Positions 22,690 through 32,659 of a stretch of 64,000 nt of DNA are shown one piece after another. A program made the translations under genes and the position numbers. Numbering within the stretch: position 1 is the stretch's first letter; each line of letters starts with the position of its first letter. The notes below the pieces were generated by a model that had not been told where the DNA came from, did not search any database, and saw only the letters and a program-made list of their open reading frames with translations. Source of the stretch: Mallotus nudiflorus (lineage: Eukaryota > Streptophyta > Magnoliopsida > Malpighiales > Euphorbiaceae); contig CANTUR010000042.1 of NCBI GenBank assembly GCA_947683625.1, positions 1-64,000 of the forward strand, given 5' to 3'.

Positions 22690-25600
22690 ATACTAAACAA
22701 ACAAATAACTCTTAAAAATCGTTTCTTCAGTCTCCTTCTCCTTTTAATCTTCATAGTTTGCTCTGAATCACTGATCACTTCACCATGGACCTTCCTCATA
22801 TCATATCGATACAACGATAATGCAAGCCTCGACCAATAAACTTTAACATGAAAATTTTTAGGAATCTCCTTGCCATAAATAAAATATTCAGCATGTGCAC
22901 AAACAAAAGCACCACAGTCATTGAAATAATAATAAAAATATGAAATTAATAGAGAAAAAAGAAATAACAAAAAAATGAAATCCTTATGTCATAGTCTAAA
23001 AAGGCAAATCAGAAACAAGTTTAATGTGCAAATGTGTTTTATTAATGGCAATATGTTCAAGAAAAACCCCAATCTCTTTTTAAAAAAAATTGGTAGCATC
23101 ATGTTGTAAGACTTCATCACATCAGCAACATAAGCATTCTCATGAGCACTATTCAAAGAATTATAAAGATAAATGCACCAATCCTACACACTAAACCTTG
23201 CAAGAACCCAATGCTGCTGAGAATTTATATAAATAGGAAAAAAAACATTCTCAACATCAGCCCACGACATTGACTTCTGCATAATATCTCCTATGATATA
23301 CTCAATAATAGTATGATCAAAAGAGAACATAAAATCATTATTCAACAAATGACCATAAGCTTTCTGTAAACTTCCATCAAATAATGTATTTGTTGTTGTA
23401 AAAGATACATTGCAACTTCTAGAAGATTTCCTCCACTTTCTAAAATAACAAAAAATCACATCAAGGTGTTGCAAAAAATAAAAAATAAAAAACAAAAAAA
23501 ATAAGAATAAAAAAATTAAAAACAAAATAAAAGACAATAAATAATTAAAAAACAAACATACAGTACACATGATCAACTCCTAAGGATAACACAATGTTTG
23601 AAACCATAGTTTTAAAGAAAATATACTAACATTAAAGTTAAATCCATGATTTAACACCTCATATCTCTTAGAATACTTGATCTTTGACCTAATAAGAATA
23701 AAAAAAATATTCAAAAATAAATAATGTATGAAAATCAAATATATTAAAAAAAATAAATAATTACTTTTTGCACTTATACACTCCTTCTTTAATCCAATTG
23801 TTAAAACTAGAAAGCTCTTCAAAATCAGGATGATTATCAACATAATCATCAAAAGGCCAAGGAGCATGGCAAGACTTGGAAACATCCTTTGAGCTTGCTC
23901 TTTAATCAAACTCCTTAACAAATGGAGACTTCACTTGCACACTTGGCTTAACAGCCCTCTTTGAAAGTTTAAAACTTTCAAGAGAAACAACCATTTATAT
24001 AGGTCGAACAAATTTAGGTTCAACATATGGAACTATAACTTTAATTGGATTAGTAGATAAATCAATAGAAGGATTAACAGGTTCATTTGTAGCTTCTTAC
24101 AAAAAAAAACACAATTAAAAAACATAAAAAATAAAAAAAGAAATAATAAGAAAAAAAAGAAACAACAAGTAACAACAATAAATTTACCCTTCTCTATTTG
24201 GAACTCTTCACAATAACACCTACCTTGTCCAAAAAAATCTTAATCAGTGTTAGAATAAGAAGAATCACATTCCTCAACAATATCAACAACACCTAAAATA
24301 TCATTTTTCTTCTACTCTTTAACATTTTTCTTTAACTCTTTTTAATTTTCTTTGTCCTCTTCTTCACTTTCCTTCTCTTCTTCATTTCTCTTCTCTACTC
24401 TTCTTCTTCATTTCTTCTATTATGTTCATCAACACTATTTTTCTCTTCACCAAATTTATTTTTCTCTTTACCTATAGAAACAACAACCAAAAGAACATCA
24501 AAATTATCATTTCTCTCATCAACACCATATTATTTTTACTATTAGAACTAACTACATCACATTTTTCATTTTCTTCATTTTTTTCAATATTAGAAGAAAA
24601 AGAAGAAAATTTTTATTGAATAATTTTGTCTAACTTCCCTTCTAAAATAGAAAATCTCTCCCTAACAAAAATTCTTAAAGAAGAAATTTCTTCATTAAGC
24701 CTCTTATCTAAATCATCAATTTTCTTTATCAACATAGAGTCCTTATCACCAACAATATAACAAACGCTTGAACACTCTTTATAACCACTAGACTTCACTT
24801 TTTTAGACTTTCGTGGAGTAGGTGATTCTAAATCATCACCACTACCCAATTTTTCATTATGAACAGGAGATACATTGACTTTCTTAACTTTTGGTTTCTC
24901 AAAAAGCCCATTCAAATCTATTGACTCATGTTCAACATGATTGGGAACAATATTTTTTAATTTTGAATATAAAAATAATAAATAAAAAAATTAAGCAACA
25001 AAAAGAAACAAAGAGCAATAAAAAATAACAAAACCTAAAAAAATGAGAAAAAAGGAATTACCTAAAAAGAAGATAAATTCAAAATATGTGACTTTAACTT
25101 CTTGAAATTCATCATAAAAGAATTATGCTTATTTAACAGACGAGGAATCAAAGAACCATCATGAACAGTAAACACACCCTCACAATAAGTGTAGCATTTA
25201 TAAAACAAAATTTGTAAAGCCAATAGAAAGCTAATAAGACAGTAAAAATAATAATCATCTTCTTTCTTCTCAACCCCCATAAACGTTCCCCTTAAACAAT
25301 GAAAAGTAAAAGTAAAAACATCTTTTCCCAAGGATATTGATTATAAAAATTAGCATCAACAATAATAAAAAAATCTTTATTAACAAACTTCTCCTTAGGA
25401 CCAAAAAATAAAAAATTACTAACAAAATAAAGAATAGCCAATTTTAGAGCATCCTCATTATAATCAAACTCCATATAAAGAAAACAATCTTCAATATCAC
25501 ATCTCTTCGCTTTTGAAGAACCATAAAAAAACTTATCAATTAAATTATTCTTCACAGATTTTCCAATCTTAATTCTCTTAAAATCATCAATATATTTCAG

Positions 25601-26361
25601 CCTTGTAATAAGAGCAAATTCACTAACAAAAATCTTTAAAAGAACTCCAAAAATATTAAACCAAATTTTATCAGATTTAGATTGACTTACTTCCCTTAAA
25701 AGCAAGTAATGAATAACCTGAGGCTGTAATTTGACATCCTTCATATCCAAAAAAAAAAAAAAACCAAAGCAACTTTTTCTAAACAAATCGAATTGACTTT
25801 CAGTCAATTTCTCCTTAAGCTTTGAAATGACATTCTCATTCGTACAACTAGAAACCTTACTTTTAAAATGTTCATTTGGTTTAACAAAATACTCTCATTC
25901 CTGAAATAAATAATAAAAATTACATTAAAAAATAAAAAAACCAACAAACTTAAAACAATATACACTAACAACAACCAACAATAAGATGCAACAAAAAACA
26001 ACAAGAAAAAATTAAAAAAAAATCAACTTAATATGAAAAAAATAGATTCAAAAAAGAAAAATTAAAAGAAAAGCAAACATACCTTAAAACAAATTTTAAA
26101 TTTTTTAGAAGAGCTTTCATTAAAGGATAACTTCTTCTTCTTCTTTTTAGCAACAATGTCATTCTTCTTAGATTCACCGTCGTTCTTCCTTTTTTTAGAA
26201 ATAGTGTCACTCTTCTTCAATACAGATGATAAAGAATCCATATCCTTTTTATTTCTAGACGAAGGAGAAGATTGTGTAACACCACCGCTTAAATAAGTAG
26301 AAATTCTCCTAGACACAATTTCACTACTATCTTTCTCCATTACTACTAACTTAAAACTCAA
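22690..26361 (-). pseudogene. DUF1985 / Ulp1-like cysteine protease gene carried by the MULE
   Basis: Minus-strand, multi-exon. First exon 26361-about 26086 is Ser/Lys-rich with a basic stretch KKKKKKL (nuclear-signal-like). After an AG at about 25905 comes DUF1985 (LFRKSCFGFF, QVIHYLLLREV, FALITRLKY, 25800-25330), with one frame change near 25320 and continuing to 25062. An acidic/Lys-rich linker follows (24915-24610). The Ulp1 domain starts near 23570: SWADVENVFFPIYI, QHWVLARF (catalytic His), YNSLNS where the family usually has YDS (the Asp appears as Asn), and NDCGAFVCAHAEYF (catalytic Cys, 22940-22900). Ulp1 enzymes remove SUMO. Stops plus the Asp change make activity unlikely. Confidence 0.8.
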
Positions 26362-26632
26362 ATCAACAAGAAAACACTACTTAAAAAAGAAAAATAAGAA
26401 GAAATTAACAATATGAAGAAAGAGCAGACAAAAAATCCCTAAAAAATGAAACAACGAGAATGGACATGCAAAAGGAAGTTAAATGAACCAAAAATAACCG
26501 TTGGAAACCGCTGCTCCACAAAAAAGACAAGAAATGAAAAAAAAAAAAGCATGCTGGACCAAAATTAAAAACACAAAAACCAAATATGAAAAAATAAAAT
26601 AGACCGAACTATAAAAGAAACAAGTCTGGTCA

Positions 26633-26657
26633 AACAGCCCATTTTTGAAATTTCGTC
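26633..26657 (-). repeat. Right terminal motif of the MULE
   Basis: Reverse complement reads GACGAAATTTCAAAAATGGG and matches the left end (9013-9034) over TTTCA.AAAT.G.C. The element stops exactly at the 9-bp duplication. Confidence 0.7.
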
Positions 26658-26666
26658 TAGAAATAA
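26658..26666 (+). repeat. Target-site duplication of the MULE, right copy
   Basis: TAGAAATAA, identical to 9004-9012. Confidence 0.85.
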
Positions 26667-28459
26667 AATATAAATATATTTTTACAAAAATTAACTCAAT
26701 TCAACATCTTCACACAATTTAATAATAATACATAAAAAGAAAATTGCATACTCACATTGCATGCTAACAAAAATAAAATAAAAAAATAAAAGTTAGTAAA
26801 AGTATTCTATAACGAATAAAAGTAATTAAACAAATAAATAATTGGTACACCTAACAAAAGAAATATCAATATTACTAAAAATAAAATAGTCCATTAATTT
26901 AATTTTTTTATTATATATATATATATATATAAAGTTGAAATATAGAGAAGGATTTTACCACCTATCACTCTCAGCTTCCAACATTGTTCTAGTTCACTAC
27001 TTTCAGTCTCTTTCTTTTTAACGTATACATCTGCTGTATTATTTTTTTTTCCTCTTTTAATGTAATATTTCAATAATTCTACTGAAAATAAAGAGTCAAA
27101 TTTTCTTTTCTAAAAATTTCCTTCCTCCGCTCAACATGTCACTTCAATTTTGCTCATTTTCAACATACTTCTCTCTTCCTTTAGTTACTTCTATTCATTC
27201 CTTCCATTATCTCTCTCTCTGTTGCTCTCTCTTTTTATGATCCCATTTCTCAACACCATCATCATCGTCTTTTTAAAATATTCATGTTCTTCATCAGGCT
27301 TTTTTATGATAAACTTTACCATGCCGACACCAATAGTTATTATTACAATACTAATAATTTTAAAATTAATGGTCAATGATTCCTAAGTCGAAGAGCCCAC
27401 CAAGGCATCACGATGATAATATTTTTCCTTTGCCTGGGGATTGACTGGTGTCTCTATCCTCGCATATATGTATGTTTTAATTTTTTATATTTTCTAGCTT
27501 TTCTCATATAGCTATGTGTTAGATTAGATTGTTGTTGTTGTTGATATGTAATTTATGGTGTTTTGTTGGTTTTTTTAGGAGGTAATTTATGCTTTATTTA
27601 TCTTTAACTTTTAGTGTCATTAACCTTACATTATGATATGTAAATCTTCAATTTGTTGCTATTGATAGTTTCAATTCCTTTTCTATTGATAATCTTCATT
27701 TTACCAATATGGGTATCTTTTGTTGATATGCTTTTTTTATGAAATCCACTTTCCTAGTTTAGATTTAAATTCTTTTCTTTGGGCAATGGTTAAATTTCTC
27801 TTATTTTTTAATGTAGGAGCTCATTCTTGAGTATCGTTTTTTTTTTCTAAATGCCCTCTTTAAGATCCCATTGTTGAAATTTGATAGCAAATTTTACCTT
27901 TCTATTTTTTTAATGGATGTAGCTAAACTATTTGAAAAGACAAAGACATTTTACACTAGACAAGTGGGTAAATTTTAATCAATCATTTGAATCCTATCAT
28001 ATAACATGAAGAGTTGGTAACTTTTGGTCTCATTTTTTCTACATTATGTTAACTTTTTCTTTTTTTTAAAGGAATTCAGTCCAATATAACAAAATAAAAA
28101 TTTTATTTTTTGTAGCTACAATCCCACCCATTAAAGAGTTTTAATCTTTTTCTATCAAATCATTATTGAACCAGAAAAAGAATTCAAAAAGCTAATGACA
28201 TTTTTATTTATTTATTATTTTTTGTACAACAAGAGGGTGGATGTTGCTTCGAGTTTTCTCTCACATTAGCATTGCATAGGTAAGTTAATGAATTCTTCCT
28301 TTCTTTTCATATCTATTTATATGTTCAATGTGTTCGTAGTTCAATTCCAGTGTGCTTGCTTTTGGGGTTTGAATATTTTACTGTTGCTAAATCTTTTAAG
28401 CAATGTGGTGGTCTCTAATTTAAAATTTAATGTTTTTTTTTCTTTGTTCTTGATATTAG
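26667..28459. other. Unassigned DNA between MULE and element A
   Basis: AT-rich, with T-rich plus strand from 27450. A CT-rich leader-like stretch (27110-27250) and a moderately GC-containing segment at 27385-27465 resemble a small exon followed by T-rich intron sequence, but the frame there holds two stops and matches no family I know. This is the only region where a remnant of a host gene seems possible. Bases 28455-28459 (ATTAG) should be the target duplication of element A. Confidence 0.35.
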
Positions 28460-28623
28460 TGTAAGAACCCAATTTTAGGATGCATTTATGCATGAATGTG
28501 ACAAAATCCTATATGGTTAAAATTTGGTCAAAAATTGACCTCTATGTTAAGTTTCGTGATTTTAAGGACTAAATTACAACATTTATTTTAGGTTTAATTA
28601 TAAAAATTGAATTTTACAGGGGC

Positions 28624-28743
28624 GATCGACATTGCAAAATGCTGATCGGCATTACATAATGCTGATCGGCATTACATAATGCTAATCGACATTACACAAT
28701 GTCGATCAGCATTACACAATGCCGGTAGATATTCTGTAATGCT
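28624..28743 (+). repeat. Six tandem 20-bp units in A's 5' LTR
   Basis: Six units of the type GATCGGCATTACATAATGCT. The equivalent site in A's 3' LTR (near 51010-51045) and B's LTR (about 53210-53260) has only one to two units, so the array expanded in this copy. Confidence 0.9.
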
Positions 28744-28994
28744 GAGGCGCTAACATTTTAGAAAAAAAATTATTTTCTCAATTTTTAAATTATGATTAAT
28801 CCAAATTTAATTTATTCTTAATAAATAAATTAATTTTGGTATTTATCTATCCAGTACACGTCTCTTATGCGTATAATTTTTTGAAATTAAAATTCTTATC
28901 CTGTTCATTTTTTAGAGGGAGGATTAAAGCTGCGTCTCCTGTGATCATGTCTCTCATGTGATCCATAAATGGTTAGCTAGGGTTAGGAATGAGA

Positions 28995-29002
28995 TATAAA
29001 AG
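28995..29002 (+). promoter_or_regulatory. TATA box in A's 5' LTR
   Basis: TATAAAAG in GAGATATAAAAGAAAAAGG, conserved at 51271-51278 in the 3' LTR. Transcription would start about 30 bp further on, giving a U3 of roughly 565 bp. Confidence 0.6.
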
Positions 29003-30546
29003 AAAAAGGATTGGTAGAAAGAAAAAACGAGAGAGGACTGCGTAAAAATAAAAAAAAAAAGAGAGAAAAACACTAATCTTGACTATAAGAAAAGGGGTTG
29101 ATTGAATAAACATTAAAAAAAACCCTTTTCAAAAAAAATACGTTCTTTTCAAAGTCCATAAATCAAGAAAACACAGGGTTGATTTTCTCCAAATGGTGAA
29201 ATCTTATTCTAAAAGGCATTCAAATAGCATCTGCATAGCATCACTCTTCCACTCCTTTCTTCTTTATTAATTCTTTCTTTTATATTATTTTATTATTTTT
29301 GTTTAATTTTCATTATTTTGTTTTCTTTATTCATTAATTCTAATCTTATTTTTTGTTTGTTGATTCTTTGTGTTTCATGTTTCTGATAATGAATACATGA
29401 TTGAACTAAGGAAACTCATGGAGAATTCATGAATGAAAGCCAAAAGTCAAAGATCTCAATTTAATTTTTATCTTGCTTTATTTACTTTATCTTATTATTT
29501 TTTTAGGTTTTGAATTTGTTTAATTTATTTTCTCAAAGGTTGTAATTTTAATTTTATTTTCTTTATTATTTTTGGTAGATCTTGTTATAGCCCTAATAGT
29601 GAGAATAATGAAAATTCTAGCTTTCGCTTGTTCTTAAAAAATTAATTAGTAAATTAGGTTCAATTTGGTAAACCCTAATTAAAATCACTAGAGGCAGTAG
29701 ATTAATTTAGGTTGCATGTTAATTAAAATTAGGTTTTTTTTAGAATAAATAATTTAATTGCACGTTTGATCTTCTTTATTTGATTGTTTTGTGCTTTTAG
29801 GCTTGTTTGTTGATTTTTGTGTGTTTTGGACCCCAAGCCCACGTTTAGGCTCTAACCCATTTAATAAATAGGATTTTAATTGGTTTCTTTAGGTTTAATT
29901 TTAAAATCAATTTAGGCCCATTAAGGTTAATTTAGACTTAGATCCATTTTTTTTTATCTAGAATTAAAATATGTAGAATTAGACCCATTAATTTAAATAC
30001 TTCATAAGTTGTAGATTTAGGCCCATTTCTAGAAATAAAATAAATATATTTAGATTCAATTAATTAAAATTAAATAAGACTTAGGCCCATTAGTCTTTAG
30101 GCTCACTTATAAATTAAAACATGTAGATTTAGATCATTTAATAAAAATCAATATAGATTAAACTAACCTAGGGATTGTGATGAATGCATTGTTTACATGT
30201 ATTTTCATGACTAGTTTGCCTGGAGTTAATTGTTTTAAGTAAGGGTTTATATGAAATTGCATGTAAATAGAGAATAAGATAGTAATTCATAAAGTAATTC
30301 TAAATGAATACAAGACTGAAAGAAGTTAGTATTCCGTACCCAGAATCTTCTGGTTGTGGTGTTAGCTTTCGTTTAGAGAATCAAGTACCACCATTTTTAT
30401 TTGTCCCAATTATTACCCTAGGTGGTGACTTCTTATCTCCACGTCATGTCTTTGTGACAATGGTTAGTATATTATCTAGAGCCTTGAGCTTGAACAGTAT
30501 TATAGTTGCTAAAATCTTGGGCGCCCACTAAACCTCGCTGTCTATA

Positions 30547-30564
30547 GTGGTGATCCCATTGGGG
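30547..30564 (+). other. Primer-binding site of element A (tRNA-Arg type)
   Basis: GTGGTGATCCCATTGGGG directly follows the LTR; B has GTGGCGACTCCAGTGGGG at the same place. The TGGCGACTC...GGGG form fits the tRNA-Arg primer site described for Ogre/Tat elements. A's copy has several transitions. Confidence 0.7.
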
Positions 30565-30879
30565 ATAAGAGATGCTAATTCTACTTATGTTCTTTAGAAT
30601 TATTTTATTAATTATTAATTTATTCTTGTATTAATTCTACATGTCCCTATTAACCGATGACATGGGTTTATGATTCCATGATTCCACTAGCTTCATGGAG
30701 TTGTAAATTGGCTTACCATCACTCTTAGCCTTAACTCAATTCAAGAGAGATTACCAAGCTTATTTAACAAGAGTCTATAACCCAAGTCCTAAAGGGGGGT
30801 ATTCTTCTCTTGAGTTTTCAAAGGATGTTGGGCCCCTCTGACCTTGGCCTGTAACTCAAGTCTTAAAGGAGGGCATCTT
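30565..30879 (+). other. Leader of element A, part 1
   Basis: Untranslated leader collinear with B 62600-62290 (reversed), without an open frame. Interrupted after ATCTT by solo LTR 1 and continued at 34113. Confidence 0.75.
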
Positions 30880-31020
30880 TGTAATATCCCATGTTTTTAA
30901 ATATTTTTACATAGTACTGGGATATACAGTGTTAATAATTTTAGTATATGTATCATGATATTTTACGAGGTTGATGTGTATTTAAGATCTATTTTAATTA
31001 TTGTGTATTATTTATAGTGC

Positions 31021-31072
31021 TTTACGTAAAATTTTCCCGGGACTTGCATTTTCGGGAAAATTTTCACGTAAA
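31021..31072 (+). repeat. 52-bp U3 hairpin, copy in solo LTR 1
   Basis: Arms TTTACGTAAAATTTTCCCG and CGGGAAAATTTTCACGTAAA around a 13-nt loop; one bulge. Confidence 0.82.
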
Positions 31073-32568
31073 TAATTTATTATTAATTATTTTAAATATA
31101 TTTTCGGACTTGCATGAACTCATACGTATTTTTAAATTACTAAATAGAGCCTATGTGTATATATATTTATTTAATTAGGGTTTAGTATTTTACCCTAATA
31201 TTTTATTAATTAATTAATTGTTTTATTATTATTTAATTATTTTTAATTAATATTAAATTTTAAAATATTAAATATTAAGTGTGTGGATGTGATTTTTTTC
31301 AAAGATTTTATTAAAATTATTTTTTTATTATTATTTTCCTTTTTTTCTTTTTCTTTTTCTTTTTCTTTTCTTTTTCTTTTCTTTTCTTTTCTTTTCTTTT
31401 TCTTTTTCTTCTTCTTCTCCTTCCCCGTGCCGACCACTCCCTCACCACCAACCGCCGCTGCAACTGCCATTCCCATATCGTTGGTGTGCCTCCCGGCTTG
31501 CCACCGTCGTCCCCAGCCGTTCCCCGTCGCCAGCAGCCTCCTTCCCCGGCGCCGATACCCTCTTTTCTTCCATTTTGGCCCTCGCCGTTCACCAACTTTT
31601 CGACCACCATTTTCGACACCGCCGGTATCTTTCTTCTCCTTGAGCTCCGGTGAGTGTGATTCTAGCTTTGGTTTGAGCTTAAATGGTCTTGATTTGCTTA
31701 GGTTTTGAATTTTCCAATTCGGCCATATTAGGGTTTTTTATTTTTTTGAGCTTGGAATTGATTGATTCATGAAAAATCCCTTCACAAATGTTGATCCTAG
31801 TAGATTAATCTACATATATGAATTTTTGTGGAATTTTTGGAGATTTTTTGGATTTTTGGGTATTTTTGAATATTTTAATATTATTTTCTAAATTTCGGAA
31901 ATTAATTATTTAAATTATGAAATTGTGTTTTATGGTAATTATAGGTGTTGAAATTAATTATAGGAATTTATTTGGAATTTTTATGAATTTCTATGTATTT
32001 ATTTTGAATTATTGAAGTTTATGTAATTTTGGGAAAATTAGGTTAAATGTGTTTTTATTTGAAATTAATTGGTAAATTGAGTTTAATTATTAATATTATT
32101 GATAAATATGTTGAGAAAATTAATTTTGGATAATTATACTATTTTTGGTGAATTTTTGAATGAATTTTAGTATATTTATATATATAGGGGCATTTTGGTA
32201 ATTTTACCCTAAATTGGCTAAAAATGTAATTTAATTAGTTTTAATAGTTATTTAAGGTATAAAAATTATTTCTACAAATTATTTGGTATTTTTAACTAAT
32301 TAAAACTATTTTTCATGAATTATTTTCAATTATATATATAATATACGGTTTTACTAATAAAATGAGTTTTTATCGGTTTTTACTGTGTTTTAAGGTTAAT
32401 TATGTAATTTCTACATATAAAATGAATTTCTATGTTATAAGGATATTTTTGGTATTTTCTGAATTGTTCTGTGTTTGTGGACCTCGGTCGGTAGACTGTA
32501 GTTTGGAGTTCGATCGAGGGGTTGTGAATGAGATGTGGTGTTCATTTTCGAAGTGTGTTTCTTTGCAG

Positions 32569-32659
32569 GGTCAGCTCTACTCTTTGAGTAGAGAGATGTC
32601 TATTTTACAGGGGAGGTTCTGTCGAATTTTTGATAGAATTCTCGTAAAACTTGATGTCC
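32569..32659 (+). promoter_or_regulatory. Three-hairpin LTR block, copy in solo LTR 1
   Basis: HP-A arms CTCTACTC/GAGTAGAG with TTT loop (32575-32593), HP-B CAGGG/TTCTG, HP-C GAATT/AATTC, outer stem TTTTAC/GTAAAA. Follows the acceptor-like TTTCTTTGCAG. Confidence 0.6.

Larger units (their letters stand above)
9013..26657 (+). mobile_element. Kaonashi-type MULE (Mutator-like), about 7.9 kb before nested insertion
   Basis: Bounded by perfect 9-bp duplications. Left end GGGATTTTTTCATAAATAGACC and the reverse complement of the right end share an imperfect TTTCAtAAATaGaC motif (about 11 of 15), so the terminal inverted repeats are short. Inside are a plus-strand transposase (10690-22190, split by element F) and a minus-strand DUF1985 plus Ulp1-protease gene (26361-22690). 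Plant MULEs carrying Ulp1-like genes are known as Kaonashi elements and typically lack long inverted repeats. Both genes are decayed, so it cannot move itself. Confidence 0.85.
28460..30546 (+). repeat. 5' LTR of element A (2087 bp)
   Basis: Starts TGTAAGAACCCAATTTT and ends GCTGTCTATA against the primer site (CA end mutated to TA). Matches 50831-51417 at its start and, reversed, the LTRs of B (51418-53452, 62621 onward). It contains a 20-bp tandem repeat (28624-28743), a TATA box (28995-29002) and a conserved end region around 30310-30540. The open frame at 30304-30531 is LTR sequence, not a gene. Confidence 0.9.

Noticed and set aside
28624..28743. CRISPR-like short repeats
   Set aside because: Head-to-tail 20-bp units without spacers inside an LTR.
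30304..30531. 75-residue plus-strand protein
   Set aside because: Lies in the last part of A's 5' LTR; the same sequence in B is not an open frame.
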